Of a stretch of DNA of 64,000 nucleotides, positions 8,991-18,878 are shown piece by piece. Under the pieces are notes generated by a model. It saw only the letters and a program-made list of their open reading frames with translations. It made no database searches and was not told the origin of the DNA. The translations under genes were made by a program, and so were the position numbers. Position 1 is the stretch's first letter. The number at the start of each line of letters is the position of its first letter. This DNA is from DAOUJH01 sp965248955 (GTDB taxonomy: Bacteria; Chloroflexota; Dehalococcoidia; Lucifugimonadales; QGNO01), in the NCBI GenBank assembly GCA_965248955.1, contig OZ252212.1:1736001-1800000 (forward strand), in the 5' to 3' direction.

Positions 8991-10937
8991 ATGATAACCG
9001 AACCTATAGCCTGGGCCATCCTGTTCCTACCCCTCGTATCTCTTGTCCTGATTGTACTTGTCATTCGTCCTCTCTCACGGAGCGTGGACCCGCGCCTCAG
9101 CGGGTACGCCACCATACTCACCATAGGGTCTGCGTTTGCACTGTCGGTATGGGCCTTGGCGAGCACAATAGGCCAACACGATGCAATCGGCTGGGACTCA
9201 CACACCTGGCTGACCATTGGCGAGCTGGAGATCAAGATAGGGATCCTCATGGATCCGCTCACCGCCATCATGCTGGTAGTGGTTACCGGCGTGAGCTTGA
9301 TGGTGCAAATATATTCGCTTGGTTACATGCAGAGGCACGAGTATTCCCGCTATTACGCCTACATGTCCATATTCACCACTTCCATGGTGGGCATTGTCCT
9401 GGCCAGGAGCATTCTCCAGGTATACGTGTTTTGGGAGCTTGTCGGTTTGAGCTCGTACCTGCTGATCGGGTTCTGGTATCAGCGGCCGGCGGCTGCGGCG
9501 GCGGCAAAGAAGGCGTTCTTGATAACCCGCATCGGAGACGTGGGTCTGCTGCTGGCCATCCTCTACCTATTCGTACAGAAGGACTTCTATCTGTCCCTGG
9601 GGCTCAATCCCTTCGAGATTCCCGACATACTCGGCTCCGCCGCCGGCCTGACCGCCTTCGCGGCTACCTGGCTGTCGCTTGGCATATTCGCGGGTGCGGT
9701 GGGCAAATCGGCTCAGTTCCCTCTGCATACCTGGCTTCCCGATGCCATGGAGGGCCCCACTCCGGTCAGCGCCCTCATACATGCCGCGACTATGGTTGCC
9801 GCGGGCGTGTTTCTCATAGTGAGGTTCTTTGGACTCATTGCCGAGTCCGAAACGGCCCTGACGGTGGTGGCGCTGATTGGTGGATTCACGGCGATATTTG
9901 CCGCCGGAATGGGACTGGTGATGTACGACATCAAGCGGGTGCTGGCCTACTCCACGATCAGCCAGCTTGGCTATATGGTAGCCGCCGTAGGCATAGGCGT
10001 TCCGGCAGTGGCAATGTTTCATCTGTTCACTCACGCTTTCTTCAAAGCGCTCCTGTTCCTTGGGTCCGGCAGCGTGAACCACGCCACCGGCACATTCGAT
10101 ATGCGGTATATGGGGGGCCTGCGCCGACATATGAAGTGGACTTATTACACCTTCTTGATAGGCGCATTGAGCCTGGCAGGTATCTTCCCCCTGGCTGGCT
10201 TCTGGAGCAAAGACGAAATCCTTCTCGATGCCTGGCATGGCGGAGACGCCGTTAGCCAGGTGGTCTTCTGGCTCGCTTTAGCCACTGTTTTCCTCACCGC
10301 TTTCTACATGTTTCGTGTTATCTACATGACTTTCCACGGCGAATTCCGTGGAGGTATCGAAAAGGAGGACCCGGAGCATGCCGGGCATGGTGTGCACTTG
10401 GCGGAATCGCCGTGGGTTATGGTGCTTCCGCTCGTCATACTGACGGTTGCTTCGGTAGGAGCGGGTTACCTGGCCAACCCACTGGGTGGCCTGGCAAACA
10501 TACCGGCGCACTGGTTCGTTGAGTTCTTGGGAGGACACGTCAAGGACTTCAACCTGGTGATTGCCGGAGTTTCAACAGCCGTGGCATTGCTGGGGATAGG
10601 ACTGGCTACATTGATGTACCAGACCGGAGCCATATCGCCTCAGAGCGTGGGGCGGAAGCTCCGCCCGGTTAGAGACCTCCTCTTTAGAAAATACTACATG
10701 GATGAGTTGTACGAAGGCGTCTTGGTGCACCGCGTCTTTTATCAAGGCGGAGTTAGGCTGCTCGACTGGTTCGATAGGGAGGTGGTGGACCGCATCGTGG
10801 ACTATATAGGCATGGTCAGCCGCAATGCGGGAAGGGTCGTGGCGCCTGTGCAGAATGGTCAGGTACAGGCCTATGGCATCGTTGTCTCCTTGGGAATGTT
10901 GTTGATTCTAGGAGCTTATCTTGTACTTGGTAGATAA
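8991..10937 (+). CDS. nuoL: NADH-quinone oxidoreductase subunit L
   Basis: Largest antiporter-like membrane subunit, 648 aa, about 16 helices including the long lateral helix near the C-terminus. Key features: VFWELVGLSSYLLIGFW with the helix-5 Glu, the Lys in GKSAQFPLHTWLPDAMEGPTPVSALIHAATMV, and the discontinuous-helix segment around KRVLAYSTISQLGYM. A Gly-Gly-Ile-Glu insertion with HAGHGVHLAESP lies in the late loop. The ATG at 8991 follows the small DUF2007-like gene. Confidence 0.95.
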   Translation: MITEPIAWAILFLPLVSLVLIVLVIRPLSRSVDPRLSGYATILTIGSAFALSVWALASTIGQHDAIGWDSHTWLTIGELEIKIGILMDPLTAIMLVVVTGVSLMVQIYSLGYMQRHEYSRYYAYMSIFTTSMVGIVLARSILQVYVFWELVGLSSYLLIGFWYQRPAAAAAAKKAFLITRIGDVGLLLAILYLFVQKDFYLSLGLNPFEIPDILGSAAGLTAFAATWLSLGIFAGAVGKSAQFPLHTWLPDAMEGPTPVSALIHAATMVAAGVFLIVRFFGLIAESETALTVVALIGGFTAIFAAGMGLVMYDIKRVLAYSTISQLGYMVAAVGIGVPAVAMFHLFTHAFFKALLFLGSGSVNHATGTFDMRYMGGLRRHMKWTYYTFLIGALSLAGIFPLAGFWSKDEILLDAWHGGDAVSQVVFWLALATVFLTAFYMFRVIYMTFHGEFRGGIEKEDPEHAGHGVHLAESPWVMVLPLVILTVASVGAGYLANPLGGLANIPAHWFVEFLGGHVKDFNLVIAGVSTAVALLGIGLATLMYQTGAISPQSVGRKLRPVRDLLFRKYYMDELYEGVLVHRVFYQGGVRLLDWFDREVVDRIVDYIGMVSRNAGRVVAPVQNGQVQAYGIVVSLGMLLILGAYLVLGR

Positions 10938-10955
10938 AGACATGGGGAGAGCCCG

Positions 10956-12425
10956 TTGCTAACCGCCACGCTTTTTCTCCCCCTGGCAGGGGCGTTGCTC
11001 ATCCTCCTGTTCATCAAGCCGCCCAGAGCCGTCCGTCTGTTTGCAGTCGGTGTAACTATCGTTGAGCTGGCTCTGACGTCCGTGGTGTTTTACATCGTGT
11101 ACCAGGGCGGAACGGACGCCCTCCATCTGGTTGAAAAGACCGCCTGGATAGAATCCCTGAACGTTCAGTATTTCCTGGGCGTGGACGGCTTGAGCGCGCC
11201 GCTGGTGTTCTTGACCGGACTGCTGGGGCTGTCCGCGGTATTCGCATCCTGGAAGGTGGATGTCAGGGTAAGGGAGCACTTCTTCTGGCTTCTGGTGTTG
11301 CAGACAGCCGTGCTGGGCGTCTTCATGTCCTTGGACTTTGTTCTATTCTTCGTCTTTTGGGAGCTGGAACTGATCCCGATGTACTTACTGATCTCCATTT
11401 GGGGTACGGGCCGCAAAGAGTACTCGGCCATGAAGTTCCTCATCTTCACCATCTCAGGGTCGGCGCTCATGCTGATAGGGATACTGGTGCTCTTCTTCTC
11501 GACAGGGACCTTTGATATGACGGAACTGGGCAACCGCAATCTGACCGGTTTGCTGATCCCTGCCCAGATGGTCTTCTTCCTCTTCTTCATAGCGTTCGCC
11601 ATAAAGCTGCCAGTATGGCCCGTCCACACCTGGCTGCCTGATGCACATACCGACGCGCCCACGGCGGGCAGTGTCATGCTCGCTGGCGTCCTGATCAAAA
11701 TGGGCGGCTACGGCTTGATACGCGTCAACACGGCCATGTTCCCAGGCATAACCCGCGACTATTCCTGGCTACTGGTGACACTCGCAGTGTTCACCGTGAT
11801 CTATGGAGCAATGGTCACCCTGCGCCAGAGCGACCTCAAACGATTGATTGCATACAGCAGCATCAGCCACATGGGGTTGGTGGTGTTGGGGATAGCCTCT
11901 CTGGGTGCGGCGGGTCAGGTCAGTGCGGTGGGGCTGAACGGCGCCGCCATGCAGATGTTTACCCACGGAACTATAACCGGGCTTATGTTCTTGCTGGTGG
12001 GCCAGGTGTATGAGAAGGCTCACACTCGCTACATCCCGGACATGGGCGGGCTCGCGCCGCGTATGCCGTTTCTGGCTACCGCAATGATAGTGGCCGGACT
12101 GGCCTCGCTGGGTTTGCCCAGCCTCAGCGGGTTTGTATCGGAAATGCTTGTATTCCTGGGCGCGTTCCCCGTATGGTCCTGGCCCACCGCGATAGCCGTG
12201 TTCAGCATTGTTCTAACGGCCGGGTACATCTTATGGATGATCCAACGCGTGATGTTTGGACCGGAGAAGCCCCGCTTCTCCGGAGTTGGCGACGCCAGCC
12301 TGGTAGAGGCGATCCCCGTAGTGCTGCTGGTGGCGTCTATTGTTGTAGTGGGCGTTTACCCTGCTTTGATTACGGACGTATTCTCCTCAACTCTCACTCC
12401 CATGGTGACCTCACGGTTTGGATGA
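10956..12425 (+). CDS. nuoM: NADH-quinone oxidoreductase subunit M
   Basis: Antiporter-like membrane subunit, 489 aa, about 14 helices. FFVFWELELIPMYLLISIWG with the conserved Glu, KLPVWPVHTWLPDAHTDAPTAGSVMLAG with the conserved Lys, and KRLIAYSSISHMGLVVLG are present. The start is TTG at 10956 with GGGGAGA 8 nt upstream. The next start, nuoN, is 6 nt past the stop. Confidence 0.95.
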   Translation: MLTATLFLPLAGALLILLFIKPPRAVRLFAVGVTIVELALTSVVFYIVYQGGTDALHLVEKTAWIESLNVQYFLGVDGLSAPLVFLTGLLGLSAVFASWKVDVRVREHFFWLLVLQTAVLGVFMSLDFVLFFVFWELELIPMYLLISIWGTGRKEYSAMKFLIFTISGSALMLIGILVLFFSTGTFDMTELGNRNLTGLLIPAQMVFFLFFIAFAIKLPVWPVHTWLPDAHTDAPTAGSVMLAGVLIKMGGYGLIRVNTAMFPGITRDYSWLLVTLAVFTVIYGAMVTLRQSDLKRLIAYSSISHMGLVVLGIASLGAAGQVSAVGLNGAAMQMFTHGTITGLMFLLVGQVYEKAHTRYIPDMGGLAPRMPFLATAMIVAGLASLGLPSLSGFVSEMLVFLGAFPVWSWPTAIAVFSIVLTAGYILWMIQRVMFGPEKPRFSGVGDASLVEAIPVVLLVASIVVVGVYPALITDVFSSTLTPMVTSRFG

Positions 12426-12431
12426 GTACAG

Positions 12432-13928
12432 ATGACAGGGCATGACATCTATCTAATTGCTCCGGAAATTGCGCTCGCCGTAGTTGGGGGTGCGGTCATC
12501 CTCCTTGACCTGTTGCTGCGCGATAAACGACTCCTTCCCCTGATCGCCATCCTGGGTTTGCTGGTCCCGGCGGGCTTCGCCGTAGTCTTGTGGAATGACG
12601 TCAGTGCTGAGAGCAGTGGTGCCCTGACCGGCCTCTTCGATACGCTGGTTGTGGACAAATTCGCCCTGTTCTTCAAGTTCCTAGTGTTGAGCATTGTAGC
12701 GCTTGTAGTGCTGGGGTCCAGGGATTTTGCAAACAGGTTCCACCATTCACAGGGTGAATTCTACGGCCTGATTCTGTTCTCTGCCGTAGGCATGATGCTG
12801 ATGGCAGCCACCAAGGAGCTCATATCCATCTACATCAGCCTTGAGCTGGCCACTTTGCCCATTGCGGCGCTGGCGGCTTTCATGAGAGACGAACGGTCCA
12901 GCGAGGCCGGTCTGAAGTTTCTTCTGCTGGGCGCAGTGAGCTCGGCGCTGCTGCTGTACGGCATGGTGCTCGTCTATGCGTTCACCGGCAGCACCCATCT
13001 GGATGTTATAGCGGACAGCGTCAGCAGTGGCAGCGTGCCTTTCGGGAGCAACGTCATGCTTGTGGGCATTACGCTGATCGTGGTCGGCTTCGGCTTCAAG
13101 ATATCCATGGTGCCGTTCCAGATGTGGGTGCCCGACGTTTACGAGGGCTCTCCGACGCCGGTGGCCGCCTTTTTGTCGGTGGCCAGCAAGGCTGCGGGGT
13201 TCGCCGTTGTTCTAAGGGTCTTCTACGTAGCATTTGCCGGCGTAGACGTGGATTGGAGCATCCTGTTTGCCGTACTCGCCGTGCTTTCAATGACGGTTGG
13301 CAACCTGGTTGCAATTTTACAGAACAACGTGAAACGGTTGCTGGGCTACAGCACTATAGCCCAAGCCGGATATATCCTAGTTGGAGTAGCCGCCGTAGCG
13401 GCAAGTACACCCGGCGGTGGCGTAGGCGGGTTGGGGCCGAGCGGCGTGCTGTTCTATCTGGCGGCCTACGCCGCCACCAATCTGGCTGCTTTCTTTGCCG
13501 TGATGGCCATAGCCAACCGCACTGGCAGCGATCAAATAGACGACCTTGCCGGAATGGCAAAGCGTTCTCCCTTCTTGTCCGGCGTACTTGCTTTGTCCAT
13601 GATATCGCTGATTGGAATTCCACCCACGGCCGGGTTCATGGGCAAGCTGTATCTATTCAACGCGGCGGTAAGCAGTGACTTGATATGGCTGGCGGTTGTA
13701 GGCGTGCTCAACAGCGTGGTGTCGGCCTATTACTATCTCAGGGTTGTAAAGACCATGTACCTGGCGCCTGCTGAACCTGCTGAATCGGAAGAAAGCATAA
13801 CCTATTCATCTCCCGTATTGGTAGCTGTGGCCGTCTCTGCAATAGGAATTCTGCTGATTGGCATATTGCCTGGGCCGCTGCTTGAAATCACGGAGAGCGC
13901 GGTTCGCACTCTTCTGCCGGCTGGATAG
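12432..13928 (+). CDS. nuoN: NADH-quinone oxidoreductase subunit N
   Basis: Third antiporter-like membrane subunit, 498 aa, about 14 helices. SLELATLPIAALAAF, KISMVPFQMWVPDVYEGSPTPVAAFLSVASKAAGF and KRLLGYSTIAQAGYILVG are intact. It ends the complex I gene set; no nuoE, nuoF or nuoG follows, so the electron donor is either supplied from another locus or is not NADH (ferredoxin is one possibility in other 11-subunit enzymes). Confidence 0.95.
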   Translation: MTGHDIYLIAPEIALAVVGGAVILLDLLLRDKRLLPLIAILGLLVPAGFAVVLWNDVSAESSGALTGLFDTLVVDKFALFFKFLVLSIVALVVLGSRDFANRFHHSQGEFYGLILFSAVGMMLMAATKELISIYISLELATLPIAALAAFMRDERSSEAGLKFLLLGAVSSALLLYGMVLVYAFTGSTHLDVIADSVSSGSVPFGSNVMLVGITLIVVGFGFKISMVPFQMWVPDVYEGSPTPVAAFLSVASKAAGFAVVLRVFYVAFAGVDVDWSILFAVLAVLSMTVGNLVAILQNNVKRLLGYSTIAQAGYILVGVAAVAASTPGGGVGGLGPSGVLFYLAAYAATNLAAFFAVMAIANRTGSDQIDDLAGMAKRSPFLSGVLALSMISLIGIPPTAGFMGKLYLFNAAVSSDLIWLAVVGVLNSVVSAYYYLRVVKTMYLAPAEPAESEESITYSSPVLVAVAVSAIGILLIGILPGPLLEITESAVRTLLPAG

Positions 13929-13964
13929 ACTGCTAGGTACCGCTTCATTATCTTGAACAAGGCT

Positions 13965-14837
13965 ATGATTTCCAGAGACACCGCTGGTATTGTCTACAAC
14001 TCGCAGATTACGGAGGCCAAGGAGCTTGCTCGCACAATAGCCGCTCATCTTGGCCTGGGGAGCGATGCCCTGGTGGCTGCCGTCGAGGAGTTGGAACAGG
14101 CCAGGGAAGGCGACTGGGATACCGGAGTCAATCTACTGATCACGGTGGGAGGCGACGGCACCATTCTGAGAACGGCGCACATGGCGGCTCCCAAACAGGT
14201 GGCTATTCTGGGCATAAACATGGGCCAGTTCGGATTTTTGACCGAACTCCGCGTTGACGAAGCCCTGGAGAAGCTGGACAAGTACCTCGATGGCAGCGGC
14301 TGGATAGAGGAACGCGCCATGATACAAGCTACGGTGCGCAGGTCTGACGCGAGAGGCGATACCCGGACGTACCAGGCTTTGAACGAGGTGGTAATGGGCA
14401 GAGGAGAGGTGGCGCGCTTGTCCATGATTGGGATTACCGTGGATGACAAACCGTTGACCACCTACCGTGCAGATGCGGTGATTGTGGCTACGGCAACGGG
14501 AAGTACAGGATATGCATTGTCAGCCGGCGGGCCGATACTCCATCCACAATCCAGGGACATTCTGATGACGCCTGTTGCGCCTCATCTTGATATGTCATGG
14601 ACGCTGGTTTTACCACAGACCAGCCGGATCGAGATGAGCTTCTTATCGCAAAGCAACGGCGTGCTGGCAATCGATGGATTCATAGATGTCGAAGTCCAAT
14701 ATGGGGATAGCGTAGAGGTCAGCATAGGCGCACCGGCGGCGCGGTTCCTCAGGGGCAACCCACCTGGCTATTACTACGCGGAGCTGGTGCAGAAGCTGGG
14801 ACTTGATCCCTGGGAAATCTCCCATGGCACTCGTTAG
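13965..14837 (+). CDS. nadK: NAD kinase
   Basis: Phosphorylates NAD to NADP. About 290 aa. GGDGTILRTAH near residue 64 is the GGDG ATP/NAD motif; NEVVMGRG and ATATGSTGYALSAGGPI are the other conserved blocks. A TTG at 13953 in the same frame would add four residues; the ATG at 13965 is chosen without a strong ribosome site for either. The N-terminus (GIVYNSQITEAKELARTIAAHLG) fits the family. It lies 36 nt after nuoN and 8 nt before the NUDIX gene, so it is probably transcribed with the nuo operon, linking respiration to the NADP pool. Confidence 0.92.
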   Translation: MISRDTAGIVYNSQITEAKELARTIAAHLGLGSDALVAAVEELEQAREGDWDTGVNLLITVGGDGTILRTAHMAAPKQVAILGINMGQFGFLTELRVDEALEKLDKYLDGSGWIEERAMIQATVRRSDARGDTRTYQALNEVVMGRGEVARLSMIGITVDDKPLTTYRADAVIVATATGSTGYALSAGGPILHPQSRDILMTPVAPHLDMSWTLVLPQTSRIEMSFLSQSNGVLAIDGFIDVEVQYGDSVEVSIGAPAARFLRGNPPGYYYAELVQKLGLDPWEISHGTR

Positions 14838-14845
14838 GAAACGGC

Positions 14846-15388
14846 ATGGCTGATAACCCGGAACCTACCGTGAGCAGCAGGCGCATATTTAACGGCAAGA
14901 TACTATCCCTCCGAGTGGACACGGTTGCCCTGTCCAATGGAATCCAGGCTACCAGGGAGATCATTGAACACGGGCCGGCCGTTGCCATTGTGCCGGTGGA
15001 TGACAGGGGGAACGTGCACCTGGTCAAGCAGTACCGCAAGGCCGTGGGCGATTCTTTGCTGGAAGTGCCCGCCGGTAGAATGGAGGACGGTGAAGACCCC
15101 GCGGAAGCAGCCCGTAGAGAGCTTGGCGAAGAGACGGGGTTGAAAGCCGGGAAGCTAGATCTTCTGGGCAGCTACTTCACTACTCCTGGATTCACGGACG
15201 AAGAGATGTATGCGTTCTTGGCCACGGACTTGAGAGAAGGAGACGCCCACCCTGACGAGGATGAAGAGGTGGAAAGAGTCACCATCCCACTGGAACAGGC
15301 GGTGGAAATGGTGATGAACGGTGAACTGCACGACGCCAAGAGCATTGCCTCGCTGCTGCTGGCTTGGCACCGCCTCGGGATGGGGTAG
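14846..15388 (+). CDS. NUDIX hydrolase, ADP-ribose pyrophosphatase-like
   Basis: 180 aa. A complete Nudix box (GX5EX7REUXEEXGU) spans residues 77-99, with G77, E83, R91, E92, E95, E96 and G98. The preceding strand HGPAVAIVPVDDRGNVHLVKQYR and the length match ADP-ribose pyrophosphatases (NudF type), which clear ADP-ribose or NADH-derived dinucleotides. Starts 8 nt after the NAD kinase stop, consistent with NAD metabolism. It ends 4 bases before the convergent aminotransferase gene, leaving no room for a separate terminator. Confidence 0.88.
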   Translation: MADNPEPTVSSRRIFNGKILSLRVDTVALSNGIQATREIIEHGPAVAIVPVDDRGNVHLVKQYRKAVGDSLLEVPAGRMEDGEDPAEAARRELGEETGLKAGKLDLLGSYFTTPGFTDEEMYAFLATDLREGDAHPDEDEEVERVTIPLEQAVEMVMNGELHDAKSIASLLLAWHRLGMG

Positions 15389-15392
15389 GGGG

Positions 15393-16691
15393 CTACAATT
15401 GCAGCTCTTTGGCAGCCTCTTCTATTGCGTCGATGGTCTTCCGGATGTCGTCGTCCGTGTGGGCCAAGGACATATAGAACTTCTGCCCGCCTTTGAGGAC
15501 GCCTCGCTCTAGAAGCAGACTATTGAACCGCTTCAACATGGCGCCGTCGGCATTCAACGTTGAACGGTACGTGGTGATCTCCTGGTTGGTGAAGTACGCG
15601 TCGAAGACGGTGTCGTCGCCAACGACGCTGACCGGGACCTCAGCCTGGTCCATGATCTCTTGGAGCGCCGTTTTGAGCGCGTTGCCGCTGCCGCGTAGAC
15701 GCTGGTATGTGCCGGGTTTACGCATTTCAGCCAGCGTGGCCAAGCCTGCAGTAGCAGCGATGGGGTTGCCATTCAAGGTGCCGATCTGTGGAATGAAACC
15801 GTCCTCCTCGGCTGATGAGGCGTCGTAAGCTAGCATGATTTCACTTCGGCCTGCCACTGCCCCTAGGGGATAACCGCCGCCAACGATTTTCCCCAGAGCG
15901 GCCAGGTCCGGAATCACGTTGTAGAACTCCTGGGCGCCTCCGTAAGCCAGGCGGAAGCCGGTGACCACCTCATCGAATATCAGAGGAATCTCGTACTGAC
16001 TTGTGATATCCCTGAGTCCTTGCAGGAAGCCGTCTATAGGGGTAAGGATGCGTTGCATTGGCTCTATGATCACTCCGGCCAGCTCGTCATGGTTGTCGGC
16101 TATGATCTGAGAGGTGATTTCCAGGTCATTGTAAGGGGCTATGAGCATGGTCTCCGTAATAGCTCTTGGTATGCCGGCAGAGCCCGCTTCAGGTTGTGGG
16201 AAGTCAAGGAGTCTTTTGGGAGCCACGCTTTGCAAGGCGTAATCGCTGGTGCCGTGGAAACCGCCCTCGAACTTGAGTATTTTGTCTCGCTTGCGATAGG
16301 CGCGAGCGGCGCGCATGCACTGGAAGGTTGCATCCGTGCCGCTGGTGGTGAAGCGCACCAGGTCGGCGCAGGGCACCGCATTCGATATCTCCTCGGCCAG
16401 GTGAATTGCGGCAGCATTGGGTATGAAGTAGGTGCTGCCCCGCTCCAGATAGTCGCGAACAGCCTGCACCACGGATGGATGAGCGTGTCCCAGCACCATT
16501 GGGCCAGAGCCCAATAGGTAATCGATGTATTCGTTGCCGCTGAAGTCGTAAAGCTTGGAGCCTTTCCCCTCCTTCACAATGAAGCTGTCTTCAAAGTTGC
16601 CGGAGCCGTTGCCCATTTCACCGGCGGGCATGTTGCGCCGGGCCTTTTCCAGGAGGCTCTTTTCTTCTGCGCTCTGCGGCTTTCTTGACAT
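15393..16691 (-). CDS. Class III aminotransferase, glutamate-1-semialdehyde aminomutase-like
   Basis: PLP-dependent fold-type I enzyme, 432 aa. TTSGTDATFQCMRAARAYRKRDKILKFEGGFHG is the phosphate-binding and substrate block; LIFDEVVTGFRLAYGGAQ holds the PLP-pyridine Asp; LGKIVGGGYPLGAVAGR holds the Schiff-base Lys. The architecture is that of GSA aminomutase, but many paralogues annotated this way are amino-acid aminotransferases. No heme genes are adjacent, so HemL identity is not supported. It sits 8 nt downstream of mdh on the same strand. Confidence 0.85.
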   Translation of the reverse strand: MSRKPQSAEEKSLLEKARRNMPAGEMGNGSGNFEDSFIVKEGKGSKLYDFSGNEYIDYLLGSGPMVLGHAHPSVVQAVRDYLERGSTYFIPNAAAIHLAEEISNAVPCADLVRFTTSGTDATFQCMRAARAYRKRDKILKFEGGFHGTSDYALQSVAPKRLLDFPQPEAGSAGIPRAITETMLIAPYNDLEITSQIIADNHDELAGVIIEPMQRILTPIDGFLQGLRDITSQYEIPLIFDEVVTGFRLAYGGAQEFYNVIPDLAALGKIVGGGYPLGAVAGRSEIMLAYDASSAEEDGFIPQIGTLNGNPIAATAGLATLAEMRKPGTYQRLRGSGNALKTALQEIMDQAEVPVSVVGDDTVFDAYFTNQEITTYRSTLNADGAMLKRFNSLLLERGVLKGGQKFYMSLAHTDDDIRKTIDAIEEAAKELQL

Positions 16692-16699
16692 CCGGGCCT

Positions 16700-17635
16700 C
16701 TAGGTGGTGGAACTATGCATGACGCCGACCAACTCTTCCACGGCATCCACCGACTTCTGGAGCATGGCCTGCTCCTCTGAGGAGAGCTTGATTTCTACAA
16801 CCTCTTCCAAGCCGGATGCGCCCAGCTTAACGGGTACGCCTGCAAAGTAGCCGTCGACCCCGTATTCGCCCTGGAGATAGGCGGCACAGGGAAGGATGCG
16901 GTGTTGGTCTAGAACAATGGAGTCCACCATTTCCGCCACTCCGGCGGACGGAGCATAGTAGGCGCTGCCCGTCTTGAGCAGGGCGACGATTTCTCCACCG
17001 CCGTCACGAGTGCGTTGGACAATGGCATCCAACCTCTCTTTGGACACCAGCTCGCTGATTGGCCTGCCACCTACCGTGGTATAGCCGACTATGGGCACCA
17101 TGGTGTCACCGTGCCCTCCCAATACGTAGGCTTGGACGTCCCTGACGGAGACGTTCAACTCCTGGGATAGGAATGTCCGGAAACGGGCGGTGTCCAGGAT
17201 ACCGGACTGGCCTATGAGCCGTTCCCTGGGAAAGCCGCTTACCTCAAACGAGTGCTGCGCCATGGCATCCAGCGGATTGGTCACTACGATGATGATAGAG
17301 TCGGGGGAGTGTTTGGCGGCTTCCCGCGTCACTTCGCCCACTATGTTCATGTTGGTGAGCAGCAGGTCATCGCGGCTCATGCCGGGTTTACGGGCCACCC
17401 CTGAAGTGATTACAACTATATCGGAGCCTTCGGTTGCGTCGTAGCTGTTGCTGCCAACAATACCGGCATCGGAGCCGACGACAGGTCCCGACTCCAGGAT
17501 GTCCAGGGCTTTGCCTTGAGGCATCCCCTCAACGATATCTACAAGCACAATATCCGCATAGCCTCGCTCAAAAAGGCGCTGCGCCGTGGTTGCTCCAACC
17601 TGCCCCGCTCCAATTACGGTTATCTTCTTACGCAT
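16700..17635 (-). CDS. mdh: Malate dehydrogenase (LDH-like, NAD-dependent)
   Basis: Oxidises malate to oxaloacetate in the TCA cycle. 311 aa. VIGAGQVGATTAQRL is the Rossmann loop and VLVDIVEG holds the Asp that selects NAD. Substrate residues: R in VARKPGMSRDDLLLTN, R in the following NPLDAM region, and the catalytic His in GGHGDTMVPIVGYTT. The length and motifs match the lactate-dehydrogenase-like Mdh group. Lies 37 nt downstream of icd on the same strand and probably shares its transcript. Confidence 0.95.
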   Translation of the reverse strand: MRKKITVIGAGQVGATTAQRLFERGYADIVLVDIVEGMPQGKALDILESGPVVGSDAGIVGSNSYDATEGSDIVVITSGVARKPGMSRDDLLLTNMNIVGEVTREAAKHSPDSIIIVVTNPLDAMAQHSFEVSGFPRERLIGQSGILDTARFRTFLSQELNVSVRDVQAYVLGGHGDTMVPIVGYTTVGGRPISELVSKERLDAIVQRTRDGGGEIVALLKTGSAYYAPSAGVAEMVDSIVLDQHRILPCAAYLQGEYGVDGYFAGVPVKLGASGLEEVVEIKLSSEEQAMLQKSVDAVEELVGVMHSSTT

Positions 17636-17672
17636 TCTGTCTATACTCCTTGTTTGGTTGCTATATGTACGT

Positions 17673-18878
17673 TCAGCTCGCGTCTACGTACCCTTGCCAC
17701 TTGGACTCCAGTCCCTGGTCCTCCACAGTGGCCATTATGTAATCACCGTACTCTTGGGCGGTTGCTCCGCTGTCTCTGCCGGTGGTTATCACCCTTCGTT
17801 CGTACTGACCGCACACTTCCAGGGCCATGTTGAGCCTTCTGCCCAAATCTCCGTAGCCTATGTGTTCCAGCATCATGGCGCCGGCGCGGATGATCGAGCT
17901 GGGGTCCGCATATTGAGCGCGGCCCTCACGCACCATGCGGGGAGCGCTTCCGTGAATAGCCTCGAACATAGCGCTCTTCCTGCCGATATTGGCGCTGCCC
18001 GCGGTGCCCACGCCACCCTGGATTTCGGCGGCTTCATCTGTAAGGATGTCGCCGTACAGATTGGGCAGAGCGAATACTTGAAAGTTAGAGCGACGGGCTT
18101 TGTCCAAGAGCTTGGCCGTCATGATGTCTATGTACCAGCCTTCCCAGCTGATGCCGGGGTAGCGCTCCGCAACTCTGCCCGCTACTTCCAGGAATTTGCC
18201 GTCTGTAGTCTTGACTACGTTGGCCTTGGTTACCACGGTGACGTTGGTCTTGCCCGTCTTAGCGGCATGGGCAAAGGCGGCCTCAATTATGCGCTCCGAA
18301 CCCTGCGTGGTTATGACGCGGAAGTCTATGGCAAGATCGTCGGTAATGTTGATCCCCTGGCTGCCCACGGCGTAGAGGTCCTCCGTGTTCTCTCGGAAGA
18401 ACGTCCAGTCTATGTCTTCTTGTGGGACGCGTACCGGCCTCACGTTGGCAAAGAGATCAAGCTCACGGCGCATGGCAACGTTGGCACTCTCTAGATTGGG
18501 CCAACCATCTCCTTTTTCAGGAGTATGGGTGGGGCCCTTCAATGTAACGTGGCACGTTTTGATCTCCGCCAGTACGTCGTCAGGGATTGACTGGAGCTTT
18601 TCGGCGCGGTTTTCTATGGTCAACCCTTCAATCACCTTGAACTGCACCTTGCCGCCGTTTACTTCGCTGCGCAGTAGATACTCCAAGACGCGCTGTGCCT
18701 CAGCGGTGATGGCAGGTCCGATGCCGTCGCCGCCTATAACGCCGATGATGATGGGGTTAACTTTGGAGAAGTCGGTACTGGTGTCTTCCGTTTTGAGTCG
18801 TTCCACCCGGTCCAACTGCTGTTGGACTATGACTCCAAAGTGCTCCCTAGCCTTTTCAACAACCTGATTATTGGTCAA
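17673..18878 (-). CDS. icd: Isocitrate/isopropylmalate dehydrogenase family, probable isocitrate dehydrogenase
   Basis: Beta-decarboxylating dehydrogenase that would convert isocitrate to 2-oxoglutarate. From TTG 18878 the protein is 401 aa. GVIGGDGIGPAITAEAQRVLEYL is the N-terminal strand; the Arg-rich RRELDLFANVRPVR, RENTEDLYAVGSQG, KANVVKTTDG and the metal-binding LPNLYGDILTDEAAEIQGG follow. The frame continues upstream to 18977, but AAGGAG lies 6 nt ahead of TTG 18878, so I chose that. Isocitrate rather than isopropylmalate use is inferred from the neighbouring mdh. Confidence 0.88.
   Translation of the reverse strand: MTNNQVVEKAREHFGVIVQQQLDRVERLKTEDTSTDFSKVNPIIIGVIGGDGIGPAITAEAQRVLEYLLRSEVNGGKVQFKVIEGLTIENRAEKLQSIPDDVLAEIKTCHVTLKGPTHTPEKGDGWPNLESANVAMRRELDLFANVRPVRVPQEDIDWTFFRENTEDLYAVGSQGINITDDLAIDFRVITTQGSERIIEAAFAHAAKTGKTNVTVVTKANVVKTTDGKFLEVAGRVAERYPGISWEGWYIDIMTAKLLDKARRSNFQVFALPNLYGDILTDEAAEIQGGVGTAGSANIGRKSAMFEAIHGSAPRMVREGRAQYADPSSIIRAGAMMLEHIGYGDLGRRLNMALEVCGQYERRVITTGRDSGATAQEYGDYIMATVEDQGLESKWQGYVDAS

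Noticed and set aside
15393..16691. hemL as the name of the class III aminotransferase
   Set aside because: No heme genes nearby and paralogues of this fold often have other substrates.
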